5,724 nt of DNA from HGM12587 sp045128635 (GCA_045128635.1 JBGVRS010000061.1:1-5724), one strand, 5' to 3'; shown: positions 1 to 5,213, counted from the stretch's first letter. The notes: generated by a model from the letters alone, not told the origin. Program-made: numbers and translations.

Positions 1-72
1 CTGGGCTAGTTGGATTCGAACCAACGAGTGCAGCAGTCAAAGTGCTGTGCCTTACCGCTTGGCGATAGCCCA
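1..72 (-). tRNA. tRNA-Gln (anticodon TTG)
   Basis: Cloverleaf on the minus strand: the acceptor 5' arm TGGGCTA pairs with TAGCCCA, and the anticodon stem CAGCA/TGCTG holds loop CTTTGAC, giving anticodon TTG for CAA and CAG codons. The T-loop is TTCGAAT. The discriminator is G at position 1, the window edge, so whether CCA is encoded cannot be seen. It is the last visible tRNA of the Pro-Gly-Arg-His-Gln array and lies 11 nt after tRNA-His. Confidence 0.96.
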
Positions 73-83
73 TTAAATTTGAG

Positions 84-158
84 GGTGGATAAAGGGATTC
101 GAACCCTTGGCCTCCAGAGCCACAATCTGGCGCGCTAACCAACTGCGCTATACCCACC
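84..158 (-). tRNA. tRNA-His (anticodon GTG)
   Basis: The anticodon stem CCAGA/TCTGG encloses loop TTGTGGC, so the anticodon is GTG. The acceptor is GTGGGTA/TATCCAC. An additional encoded G at 158 (the G-1 typical of bacterial tRNA-His) faces C73 at 84, the identity element for histidyl-tRNA synthetase. The three bases after the discriminator read CTC, so CCA is not encoded. Confidence 0.97.
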
Positions 159-162
159 ATAG

Positions 163-179
163 TGCCAACCAAGTTGGCA
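163..179 (-). other. tRNA-Arg(TCT) 3'-trailer hairpin
   Basis: Perfect 7-bp inverted repeat (TGCCAAC / GTTGGCA) with a 3-nt loop in the 23-nt spacer between tRNA-Arg(TCT) and tRNA-His. The stem begins 3 nt after the tRNA-Arg discriminator base (182). No T-run follows on the minus strand, so it is not a rho-independent terminator. Its function is unknown; it belongs to the set of trailer hairpins described in the findings. Confidence 0.6.
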
Positions 180-181
180 AA

Positions 182-255
<74 letters not shown>

Positions 256-281
256 ATGTTTTCTCTAATGAGCTATCATCA

Positions 282-299
282 CACCAATTGACATTGGTG
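282..299 (-). other. tRNA-Gly 3'-trailer hairpin
   Basis: Perfect 7-bp inverted repeat (CACCAAT / ATTGGTG) with a 4-nt loop, starting 2 nt after the tRNA-Gly discriminator base at 301, in the 45-nt spacer before tRNA-Arg(TCT). There is no U-tract after it, so termination is unlikely. A processing or RNA-folding role is possible but unproven. Confidence 0.6.
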
Positions 300-300
300 A

Positions 301-371
301 AGCGGGTGATGGGAATCGAACCCACGTATCTAGCTTGGAAGGCTAGTGTTCTACCATTGAACTACACCCGC
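301..371 (-). tRNA. tRNA-Gly (anticodon TCC)
   Basis: The acceptor is GCGGGTG/CACCCGC with discriminator T at 301. The anticodon stem CTAGC/GCTAG encloses loop CTTCCAA, so the anticodon is TCC for GGA and GGG codons. The T-loop is TTCGATT. The length is 71 nt, usual for tRNA-Gly. CCA is not encoded; the next bases are TCA. It lies only 6 nt after tRNA-Pro. Confidence 0.97.
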
Positions 372-377
372 TTAAAG

Positions 378-452
378 TCGGGGTGACAGGATTCGAACCT
401 GCGACCTCCTGGTCCCAAACCAGGCGCTCTAGCCAAACTGAGCCACACCCCG
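378..452 (-). tRNA. tRNA-Pro (anticodon TGG)
   Basis: The acceptor is CGGGGTG/CACCCCG with discriminator A at 378. The anticodon stem encloses a loop carrying anticodon TGG, able to read all CCN codons when U34 is suitably modified. It is the first tRNA after the promoter at 519-547, preceded by a leader of about 60 nt with two small hairpins. CCA is not encoded; the next bases are CTT. Confidence 0.97.
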
Positions 453-495
453 TGATGTGTTGACACTCTATATGGTGTCTTTTGTTTGTTTTGTG

Positions 496-513
496 TTGCG
501 TTCCTTAACGCAA
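496..513 (-). promoter_or_regulatory. Hairpin at the predicted 5' end of the tRNA-Pro array transcript
   Basis: Perfect 7-bp inverted repeat (TTGCGTT / AACGCAA) with a 4-nt loop. By spacing from the -10 box at 519-524 the transcript should start near 511-513, so this stem would form the very 5' end of the precursor RNA. A second, weaker 5-bp stem (GACAC/GTGTC, 462-479) lies between it and tRNA-Pro. No T-run follows, so it is not a terminator. A 5'-end stabilising or processing role is inference. Confidence 0.5.
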
Positions 514-518
514 GACAT

Positions 519-547
519 ATATTACAACATAGAAAAACAAATGTCAA
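519..547 (-). promoter_or_regulatory. Sigma-A type promoter of the Pro-Gly-Arg-His-Gln tRNA array
   Basis: On the minus strand a perfect -35 hexamer TTGACA (547-542) is followed by a 17-nt spacer and the -10 hexamer TAATAT (524-519, 4 of 6 consensus bases). The predicted start near 512 gives a leader of about 60 nt before tRNA-Pro at 452. The promoter begins only 19 nt after the stop codon of the upstream phosphoesterase gene, with no terminator between, so read-through from the protein operon may add to tRNA transcription. Confidence 0.78.
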
Positions 548-566
548 CACTTTTTTTCACTATTTT

Positions 567-1043
567 TTATAAAAATTTTGTTTCAAATTTAGGCACTTTG
601 CCTTTTTCCAGGTAAAGCACCATATAACTTGGTCTTCTTTTCTCCTGTCTAGGATAAGTCAGGCTTCCTGGATTAGCCACTATGATATCTTCATCGATTT
701 CCAAAGTCGGTCTATGGGTATGTCCAAACAGTACAATATCCGCTTTATTTCTTCGACCCGCAGATTTTAACTGCTCATTCCCAGAATGAGCATAATAATA
801 ATGCCCATGAGTCATAAAAATTCGAAATCCATGTAGCTCAAAGGTAACTTCCGGATTTAAATCTGTCCAAAAATCGTTGTTTCCCGAAACCATTGCCAAA
901 GGACATCTTGTGATTCCACGAATATAATCCTCTGACCCTTCTAAATCTCCCATATGACAGAGAAAGTCCGGCTTTTCAATTTCCAAGGCTTCTTCCAAAT
1001 AATAGTCTTTTCCATGAGTGTCGCTCACTAATAGTATCTTCAT
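567..1043 (-). CDS. YfcE/MJ0936-family metallophosphoesterase
   Basis: A 158-residue cytosolic protein of the calcineurin-like phosphoesterase superfamily, at the usual length for the small YfcE/MJ0936 group. The dinuclear metal-site motifs appear in order: D-x-H (D8, H10), GD (D33), GNND (G54-D57), THGH (H79, H81) and GHTH (G107-H110), followed by the NPGS segment (124-127) common in this group. Characterised relatives are Mn/Ni-type phosphodiesterases active on artificial substrates such as bis-p-nitrophenyl phosphate; the natural substrate is generally unknown, so none is claimed. The ATG is preceded by AAAGGA, with about 7 nt between, overlapping the stop of rdgB. The gap to rdgB is 12 nt, so the two are almost certainly co-transcribed, an arrangement I believe is common in Clostridia. 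It is the last gene of the protein operon and no terminator follows. No signal peptide or membrane segment is seen. Confidence 0.93.
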   Translation of the reverse strand: MKILLVSDTHGKDYYLEEALEIEKPDFLCHMGDLEGSEDYIRGITRCPLAMVSGNNDFWTDLNPEVTFELHGFRIFMTHGHYYYAHSGNEQLKSAGRRNKADIVLFGHTHRPTLEIDEDIIVANPGSLTYPRQEKRRPSYMVLYLEKGKVPKFETKFL

Positions 1044-1055
1044 TTCCTTATCCTT

Positions 1056-1646
1056 TTATAATACTGCTTTCAACTTCTCTTTCATCAAACGAAGTGCTTT
1101 TCCTCTGTGGCTCAATTCATTCTTTAATTCAGGAGAAATTTCCGCTGTGGACTTTCCATACTGCGGGAGCATGAAAATCGGATCATAACCGAATCCGTTT
1201 TCCCCACGTTCTTCGTATCCGATTCTGCCTTCAATGGTTTCTCTTGTTTCCAGAACTCTTCCATCCGGTAAAACCGCTGCAATGGCACACACGAAACGTG
1301 CGGTACGCTCTTCGTCAGGTACACCTTCCAGACGTTCCACTAGATTCGCATTTTTAATATGATAAGAAGTATCTTCTCCCATATATCTTGCAGAATATAC
1401 TCCTGGTTCCTTATTCAATGCATCAATTTCCAGTCCGGAATCATCTGCCAGCACAATATCATCACAAAGTGCTGCAATTCCTTTGGCCTTAATCACTGCA
1501 TTTTCTTCAAAAGTTGCTCCGTTTTCATCTACATCGGCATAAAGTCCAGCTTCCTTCATAGAAAGAATTTCCAACCCTAAATCTGCCATGATCATGCGAA
1601 TTTCACGCATTTTCCCTTCGTTTCCTGTTGCAAAAATAATTCTCAT
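1056..1646 (-). CDS. rdgB: XTP/dITP diphosphatase (RdgB/HAM1 family)
   Basis: A 196-residue cytosolic house-cleaning enzyme that hydrolyses non-canonical purine nucleoside triphosphates (dITP, XTP, ITP) to the monophosphate and pyrophosphate, keeping deaminated purines out of DNA and RNA. All family landmarks are present: the N-terminal ATGNxGK phosphate-binding stretch (residues 6-12), E46 in TFEENA, LADDSGLEID with the D68-D69 pair (67-75), GVYSARY (82-88), GENGFGYDPIF (148-158) and the C-terminal SHRGKAL (179-185) that contacts the base. I chose the ATG at 1646 rather than the in-frame ATG at 1691: the family begins at MxIIFATGN, an AGAGGA site lies 5 nt upstream of 1646, and the longer form would overlap the preceding gene and add 15 residues unlike the family. 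It sits 14 nt after the protease lipoprotein gene and 12 nt before the phosphoesterase gene. Confidence 0.96.
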   Translation of the reverse strand: MRIIFATGNEGKMREIRMIMADLGLEILSMKEAGLYADVDENGATFEENAVIKAKGIAALCDDIVLADDSGLEIDALNKEPGVYSARYMGEDTSYHIKNANLVERLEGVPDEERTARFVCAIAAVLPDGRVLETRETIEGRIGYEERGENGFGYDPIFMLPQYGKSTAEISPELKNELSHRGKALRLMKEKLKAVL

Positions 1647-1651
1647 ATAGT

Positions 1652-1657
1652 TCCTCT
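1652..1657 (-). promoter_or_regulatory. Shine-Dalgarno site deciding the rdgB start
   Basis: AGAGGA on the minus strand lies 5 nt before the ATG at 1646 and just after the TAG stop (1663-1661) of the upstream gene. It supports the 196-residue RdgB and argues against the longer start at 1691. Confidence 0.75.
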
Positions 1658-1660
1658 TTT

Positions 1661-2995
1661 CTATTGTAAATCTGCATATGCTTTCAAACAAATATTATAT
1701 TCTTTTGTCGCTTCTACATGCTCCCAAAGATTCCCCTGAAGACTTAGATAACCCCGACCATCAGAAATGTCTGCATTTTCAGAAAGACCTTCTACCGGGC
1801 ATTCAATAGCAACCGGATATTCTGCATTTTCTGTTGTAATCTTTACAACCACGGCAAAATCGTTTCCAGCCTCTACATTTACCGGTTCTGAAAAATCTAT
1901 CGTATAAAAGCCTGCATCCTCCAGCTCTCCGGCAGCAATGAGACGTTTAAACATAAATGAATTATCATCCCTGAATTTCGGTATCACATAAATTTCATAT
2001 TCCGAGTTTGCTCCGGTGGCATAAAAGCCAGCTGCACGCACCTGCAATGCTTCTTCCGCAGTGTACACATTTGCAAACCACGCGCTGTCCTGCTGATATC
2101 CAATCTGCGCCGTGTAACCGCACAAATCCGATTGATATATTCTATCGTAATTGTTACATCCATCAATCCGGCTGTAAGTCACCCCGTATCCGCCGATATT
2201 TACATCCTCATAAGATACATAAAATGTTCCGGCATTCCCAAAGGCTTCTCCCCAACTATTCAAGCAAAGAAATGCACCATCCTGAGTCACATCGCCAACA
2301 AAATTTTCAGCCGGATAATTGTCATCCCAGCCCACGATCAACACATCATGGTTGCTGATTTGCTCACCCGGATAACAGTAAGAATTATGCGTTTTGTTAT
2401 AATAAGAAGATTCTGTCAAGGCATCCTGAAAGTCCACATAAAGTGCCGATTCCACTCCTCCATACAAATATACAAATCGCTTAATCGACTCATAATCCTT
2501 TGGTTCAGATTGTCTGATTTCCTGCACATGAACAATTTCATTCAAGCCTTCCGGTGACTCCCCATCAAACGGATCGTCGATTTCAGCCACTGGGCCTTTC
2601 CACGCCAGCAAATATGCCATTGTCACCACATAGGAACCACCATCTTCAAACTGTTTTTCAAACGGATTGTGGTTTATTAAATGATCTGCAGAATACGGCC
2701 CTTCTGCATCTTCATCCATAGAAGATTCCAGTGCAGACAATGCCGCAAATGCCCAACAGCTATTGGTATCTCCCTGATTTCTAAGCATTGGCATTCGATT
2801 CTCTTCTATATAATTATATGCTGATGGTAAAATAACTTCTTCTTCAGCCACCTCATCTTCCTCTAACTGAAAAGCCGGAAGTGTCGGTGCTTCTTCTAAC
2901 TCAGCATAAACTTTTGTTGTTTTCTCTTCTTCTTCGCATCCGGCTATCAAACACATCACAGCCAGCAAAGCCATAAGCAAAAACAGTTTTCTCAT
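1661..2995 (-). CDS. Lipoprotein papain-like (C1) cysteine protease with lectin-like domain
   Basis: A 444-residue predicted surface lipoprotein. Residues 1-20 form a type II signal peptide: RK, a hydrophobic core, and lipobox LIAGC with lipidated C20. Residues 21-55 are a strongly acidic linker (13 Glu, 1 Asp, 2 Lys). Residues about 57-280 are a peptidase C1 (papain) domain: oxyanion Q74 and nucleophile C80 in QGDTNSCWAFA, catalytic H216 in NHDVLIVGWDD, and N246 in LNSWGE. About 285-444 resembles the beta-rich lectin-like domain that follows C1 domains in many Firmicutes cell-surface proteases; this part rests on context and pattern only. No long inhibitory propeptide of the I29 type is visible. 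The likely role is proteolysis at the envelope; substrate unknown. Its ATG overlaps the stop of the methyltransferase gene by one base (TAATG), with AAAGGA 8 nt upstream inside that gene, so translational coupling is likely. rdgB follows 14 nt later. Confidence 0.9.
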   Translation of the reverse strand: MRKLFLLMALLAVMCLIAGCEEEEKTTKVYAELEEAPTLPAFQLEEDEVAEEEVILPSAYNYIEENRMPMLRNQGDTNSCWAFAALSALESSMDEDAEGPYSADHLINHNPFEKQFEDGGSYVVTMAYLLAWKGPVAEIDDPFDGESPEGLNEIVHVQEIRQSEPKDYESIKRFVYLYGGVESALYVDFQDALTESSYYNKTHNSYCYPGEQISNHDVLIVGWDDNYPAENFVGDVTQDGAFLCLNSWGEAFGNAGTFYVSYEDVNIGGYGVTYSRIDGCNNYDRIYQSDLCGYTAQIGYQQDSAWFANVYTAEEALQVRAAGFYATGANSEYEIYVIPKFRDDNSFMFKRLIAAGELEDAGFYTIDFSEPVNVEAGNDFAVVVKITTENAEYPVAIECPVEGLSENADISDGRGYLSLQGNLWEHVEATKEYNICLKAYADLQ

Positions 2996-4143
2996 TATTT
3001 ATTTCCTTTTGGCGGTCTTGGACCCATAAACTGATAAAGATAGGTCTTCATCATACCATTATAAATTTTTCGATTTTTGTCAGCTTTTCTGCCAATATGT
3101 TTTTCTGCTTCTTCATAGCTTGTGATCATATACATTGACCAGCTATCAAGTTTTGCATAGGATTCACCGATTTCACGATAAAGCTTTGGCAGGTTGGCTT
3201 TCTCTTCAATTCGTTCCCCGTATGGCGGGTTTGTAATTACGAAACCATATTTCTTCGGATGACGTAAATCTGCCACTGCACGCTGCTGGAAATGAATCAG
3301 ATGATCTACTCCGGCATCTTTGGCATTCTGTCTTGCAATCTTTACCATCGCAGGGTCAATATCGTATCCCTGAATATCTAGTTCTACAGAATCATCTACC
3401 AGATCATTTGCTTCATCAATGGTTTCGTACCACAATTTTTTATCAATCAGATTTGTCCATTTTTCTGCTGTAAAGCTTCGATTCATCCCTGGGGCAATAT
3501 TTGCTGCAATCATCGCTGCCTCAATTGGAAATGTCCCGCTTCCACAGAATGGATCTACTAAAATTCTGTCTTTTTTCCATGGTGAAAGTAAAATGATTGC
3601 CGCCGCCAGCGTTTCTGTAATTGGCGCTTTGCTGCTAAGCAGTCTGTAACCGCGCTTATGCAAAGATACCCCTGACGTATCCAGCCCAATCGTCACTTCG
3701 TCCTTCATAAATGTAACACGAATCGGATATTCCGCTCCGGTCTCCGGACACCAGGATACCTTGTATACCGATTTCATTCGGTCTACAATGGCTTTTTTCA
3801 TGATTGACTGAATATCAGATGGGCTAAACAGCTTACTCTTAATAGAAGCCGCTTTTGCAACCCAGAATTTTGCATCCTGTGGTAAATATTCTTCCCATGG
3901 AAGGGCTTTTGTATTTTCAAATAATTCATCAAATGTTTCTGCTTTAAATTTTCCAACTTTTAACAGAACTCTTTCTGCTGTTCTAAGAAATACATTGGCT
4001 CTTGTAATTCCTTCTGCATCAGCCACAAAAGTAACTTTACCGTCTTCCACCAAAGTTACATCATAGCCCAAATCCTGTATTTCTCTTTTCAAAACTGCTT
4101 CCAGACCAAAATGGCATGGCGCAATCAATTCATATGTTTTCAT
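2995..4143 (-). CDS. rlmL: THUMP-domain 23S rRNA guanine-N2 methyltransferase (RlmL/YpsC family)
   Basis: A 382-residue cytosolic SAM-dependent methyltransferase, about the length of stand-alone Firmicutes YpsC-type enzymes and matching the N-terminal half of the much longer E. coli RlmKL fusion. An N-terminal ferredoxin-like and THUMP RNA-binding region spans roughly residues 1-160, ending in HKRGYR (162-166 KRGYR). The Rossmann-fold catalytic domain has motif I DPFCGSGTFPIEAA (197-210), the acidic GYDIDP loop (259-264) binding the SAM ribose, and motif IV NPPYGER (305-311), typical of exocyclic-amino methyltransferases. By family, the expected product is m2G at the position equivalent to E. 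coli 23S G2445, assembled early in the peptidyl-transferase region; the exact target is inferred. GAGGA lies about 8 nt before the ATG. It follows the rhodanese gene after 57 nt and overlaps the protease gene by one base. The symbol is by family rather than proven orthology. Confidence 0.91.
   Translation of the reverse strand: MKTYELIAPCHFGLEAVLKREIQDLGYDVTLVEDGKVTFVADAEGITRANVFLRTAERVLLKVGKFKAETFDELFENTKALPWEEYLPQDAKFWVAKAASIKSKLFSPSDIQSIMKKAIVDRMKSVYKVSWCPETGAEYPIRVTFMKDEVTIGLDTSGVSLHKRGYRLLSSKAPITETLAAAIILLSPWKKDRILVDPFCGSGTFPIEAAMIAANIAPGMNRSFTAEKWTNLIDKKLWYETIDEANDLVDDSVELDIQGYDIDPAMVKIARQNAKDAGVDHLIHFQQRAVADLRHPKKYGFVITNPPYGERIEEKANLPKLYREIGESYAKLDSWSMYMITSYEEAEKHIGRKADKNRKIYNGMMKTYLYQFMGPRPPKGNK
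3004..3009 (-). promoter_or_regulatory. Shine-Dalgarno site of the protease gene inside the methyltransferase gene
   Basis: AAAGGA on the minus strand lies within the last codons of the methyltransferase gene, 8 nt before the protease ATG at 2995. Together with the TAATG stop/start overlap it indicates reinitiation or coupled translation of the two genes. Confidence 0.7.
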
Positions 4144-4200
4144 TGTTATTTCCTCATTTTTCGCATCTTACAAACATCTTAACGGTCAAACTTCCCTCTG

Positions 4201-4488
4201 TCAATGGAAATAAGCTTCGATTCCGCCTACAACAGACTTTGCCTGATATCCCAGCTCATTCAATTCATTTGCTGCTTTTAAACTCAATCCCCCACGGTCA
4301 CAATACAAGATCAGTGTCCGATGCCGCAGCAAATATACCTGTTGGTGTAATCTTTCATAAGGAATGCAGACCGCCCCCTTAATATGTCTCTCCCGATACT
4401 CTGCCGGGCTTCTGATATCAATAATGACGTATTCATTTTTAAATGCATATCGATCCACTTCTTTTGCTGAAATAAGCTGATTGTCCAT
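4201..4488 (-). CDS. Single-domain rhodanese-like sulfurtransferase
   Basis: A 95-residue soluble rhodanese-homology domain. Numbering from the longer in-frame ATG (add 4 to the positions of the annotated form), it shows the VIIDIRSPAEYRERHIKGAVCIPY block (25-48) with the CH2A-type D-x-R and H-I-x-G-A signature, then the active-site loop CDRGGLS with presumptive persulfide cysteine C67, and a C-terminal GGIEAY (CH2B-like). Proteins of this type carry sulfane sulfur for thiolation or sulfide handling; donor and acceptor cannot be read here. The loop has CxxGxxS geometry, as in active sulfurtransferases rather than phosphatase-like Cdc25 forms. I chose ATG 4488 over ATG 4500 because GGTGAT lies at ideal spacing before 4488, while nothing resembling a ribosome site precedes 4500. 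The gene lies behind the tRNA terminator, so it needs its own promoter in 4489-4573; AT-rich TATA-like sequence is there but no convincing -35. The next gene starts 57 nt later. Confidence 0.88.
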   Translation of the reverse strand: MDNQLISAKEVDRYAFKNEYVIIDIRSPAEYRERHIKGAVCIPYERLHQQVYLLRHRTLILYCDRGGLSLKAANELNELGYQAKSVVGGIEAYFH

Positions 4489-4491
4489 AAT

Positions 4492-4497
4492 ATCACC
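4492..4497 (-). promoter_or_regulatory. Shine-Dalgarno site deciding the rhodanese start
   Basis: GGTGAT on the minus strand matches the 3' half of the full AGGAGGTGATC ribosome-site consensus in correct register with the ATG at 4488. It overlaps the first codons of the alternative longer reading from ATG 4500, which itself lacks a ribosome site. Confidence 0.6.
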
Positions 4498-4569
4498 CAT
4501 ATTCGTTATTTATATAACTTATGAACAATGCTTCTGTTTTGTTCCATTTTTTTCATGGTCTATGCAAAT

Positions 4570-4607
4570 AAAAAAAGTCTTCAAATGTTTTCACATTTAA
4601 AGACTTT
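4570..4607 (-). terminator. Rho-independent terminator of the rRNA-tRNA operon
   Basis: On the minus strand an 8-bp stem (AAAGTCTT/AAGACTTT), one mismatch and a further 6-bp stem (AAATGT/ACATTT) close a 4-nt loop, and the stem runs straight into a seven-T run (4576-4570). It starts 3 nt after the discriminator of tRNA-Arg(ACG) and ends the Asn-to-Arg array before the rhodanese gene. On the plus strand only three Ts follow the stem, so it is one-directional. Confidence 0.93.
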
Positions 4608-4609
4608 AA

Positions 4610-4683
4610 CGTGGGCTAGAGGATTCGAACCCCCGACCTTTTGGTCCGTAGCCAAACGCTCTATCCAGCTGAGCTAAGCCCAC
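4610..4683 (-). tRNA. tRNA-Arg (anticodon ACG)
   Basis: The acceptor is GTGGGCT/AGCCCAC with discriminator G at 4610. The anticodon stem TTTGG/CCAAA encloses loop CTACGGA, so the anticodon is ACG; A34 is normally deaminated to inosine by TadA to read CGU, CGC and CGA. It is the last tRNA of the rrn-linked array, directly before the terminator. CCA is not encoded. Confidence 0.97.
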
Positions 4684-4704
4684 ATTTTTCAAAAAGAAAA
4701 GCAC

Positions 4705-4723
4705 TGATTACCTTTTGTAATCA
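4705..4723 (-). other. tRNA-Leu 3'-trailer hairpin
   Basis: Perfect 7-bp inverted repeat (TGATTAC / GTAATCA) with a 5-nt loop, starting 2 nt after the tRNA-Leu discriminator at 4725, in the 41-nt spacer before tRNA-Arg(ACG). Minus-strand sequence after the stem has only short T stretches further on, so it is not a clear terminator. Confidence 0.6.
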
Positions 4724-4724
4724 A

Positions 4725-4810
4725 TGCCGGCGACCGGAATCGAACCGGTACGGGAGGTAAGTCCCGCAGGATTTTAAGTCCTGTGCGTCTGCCAGTTCCG
4801 CCACGCCGGC
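4725..4810 (-). tRNA. tRNA-Leu (anticodon TAA)
   Basis: Class II tRNA of 86 nt with a long variable arm (CGGGACTTACCTCCCG forms its stem). The acceptor is GCCGGCG/CGCCGGC with discriminator A. The anticodon stem CAGGA/TCCTG encloses loop CTTAAAA, giving anticodon TAA for UUA and UUG codons. CCA is not encoded; the next bases are TTG. It lies 6 nt after tRNA-Val. Confidence 0.97.
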
Positions 4811-4816
4811 ATTTGA

Positions 4817-4889
4817 TGGGGCCTACAGGGCTCGAACCTGTGACCCTCTGCTTGTAAGGCAGATGCTCTCCCAGCTGAGCTAAGACCCC
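4817..4889 (-). tRNA. tRNA-Val (anticodon TAC)
   Basis: The acceptor is GGGGTCT/AGGCCCC with one wobble pair and discriminator A at 4817. The anticodon stem TCTGC/GCAGA encloses loop CTTACAA, so the anticodon is TAC, the modified-U34 reader of GUN codons. CCA is not encoded; the next bases are TCA. Confidence 0.97.
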
Positions 4890-4901
4890 ATGCACTTTTG
4901 C

Positions 4902-4917
4902 TTCTGCTTTCACAGAA
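4902..4917 (-). other. tRNA-Asp 3'-trailer hairpin (weak)
   Basis: 5-bp inverted repeat (TTCTG / CAGAA) with a 6-nt loop, starting 2 nt after the tRNA-Asp discriminator at 4919, in the 29-nt spacer before tRNA-Val. It is the weakest member of the trailer hairpins and could be chance on its own. Confidence 0.4.
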
Positions 4918-4918
4918 A

Positions 4919-4992
4919 CGACCCAGAAGGGACTCGAACCCTCGACCTCCGCCGTGACAGGGCGGCGCTCTAACCAACTGAGCCACTGGGCC
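4919..4992 (-). tRNA. tRNA-Asp (anticodon GTC)
   Basis: The acceptor is GGCCCAG/CTGGGTC with one wobble pair and discriminator G at 4919, the expected aspartate identity base. The anticodon stem CCGCC/GGCGG encloses loop CTGTCAC, anticodon GTC for GAC and GAU. CCA is not encoded; the next bases are TTT. Confidence 0.97.
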
Positions 4993-5022
4993 ATATTCAA
5001 TTTGTTATCTTAGGTAATTTAG

Positions 5023-5096
5023 TGGACCTTCAGGGACTCGAACCCAGGACCGACCGGTTATGAGCCGGTTGCTCTAACCAACTGAGCTAAAGGTCC
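5023..5096 (-). tRNA. tRNA with CAT anticodon (elongator Met or Ile2)
   Basis: The acceptor is GGACCTT/AAGGTCC with discriminator A. The anticodon stem ACCGG/CCGGT encloses loop CTCATAA, anticodon CAT. It is not an initiator: the first base pair is G1-C72 rather than a mismatch, and the anticodon stem lacks the three-GC run. C4-G69 and C5-G68 are features reported to favour lysidine modification by TilS, hence tRNA-Ile2 reading AUA. The neighbour tRNA-Asp is compatible with elongator Met, so identity is left open. The T-stem has a U-U opposition at 50:64 (CTGGG facing CCCTG). CCA is not encoded; the next bases are CTA. Confidence 0.93.
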
Positions 5097-5109
5097 AAAA
5101 AATTTGGAA

Positions 5110-5182
5110 AGCCGATGATCGGACTCGAACCGATAACCTGCTGATTACAAATCAGCTGCTCTGCCAATTGAGCCACATCGGC
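5110..5182 (-). tRNA. tRNA-Thr (anticodon TGT)
   Basis: The acceptor is GCCGATG/CATCGGC with discriminator T at 5110. The anticodon stem GCTGA/TCAGC encloses loop TTTGTAA, anticodon TGT for ACN codons. The next tRNA starts 13 nt downstream, and this spacer has no hairpin. CCA is not encoded; the next bases are TTT. Confidence 0.97.
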
Positions 5183-5195
5183 ATGCCTTTTTCCC

Positions 5196-5212
5196 TTAGG
5201 TAGATTACCTAA
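5196..5212 (-). other. tRNA-Glu 3'-trailer hairpin
   Basis: Perfect 7-bp inverted repeat (TTAGGTA / TACCTAA) with a 3-nt loop, starting 2 nt after the tRNA-Glu discriminator at 5214, in the 31-nt spacer before tRNA-Thr. No U-tract follows directly. The spacer after the CAT tRNA carries a related TACCTAAG word without a complete partner arm. Confidence 0.6.
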
Positions 5213-5213
5213 A

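Larger units (their letters stand above)
457..550. repeat. 9-bp inverted repeat bracketing the tRNA promoter
   Basis: GTGTTGACA at 457-465 and its exact reverse complement TGTCAACAC at 542-550 flank the promoter and leader of the Pro-Gly-Arg-His-Gln array. The distal arm contains the -35 hexamer of that promoter. The proximal arm places a TTGACA on the plus strand, but no fitting -10 box follows it there. The role is unknown and chance is possible. Confidence 0.4.

Noticed and set aside
496..513. Hairpin as a terminator of the protein operon
   Set aside because: No T-run follows on either strand, and it lies downstream of a good tRNA promoter at the expected start of transcription.
1124..1580. 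Frames overlapping rdgB (66 aa minus at 1124-1324, 73 aa plus at 1359-1580)
   Set aside because: They lie inside rdgB, whose product matches its family along the full length; they have no ribosome site or recognisable domain.
1647..1691. Longer rdgB start at 1691
   Set aside because: It would overlap the protease gene, lacks the ribosome site seen at 1652-1657, and adds 15 residues absent from the family.
1984..2557. Frames overlapping the protease gene (60, 116 and 141 aa)
   Set aside because: Shadows of the C1 protease reading frame, with biased composition and no ribosome site or domain.
4164..4189. Promoter for rlmL (TTGACC at 4189-4184, TAAGAT at 4170-4165)
   Set aside because: The spacer is 13 nt, too short for sigma-A; the CATCTTA direct repeat at 4164-4170 and 4175-4181 is also too small to interpret.
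3419..4382. Plus-strand frames antisense to rlmL and the rhodanese gene (76 and 88 aa)
   Set aside because: Antisense to well-supported genes with no sign of promoter, ribosome site or known family.
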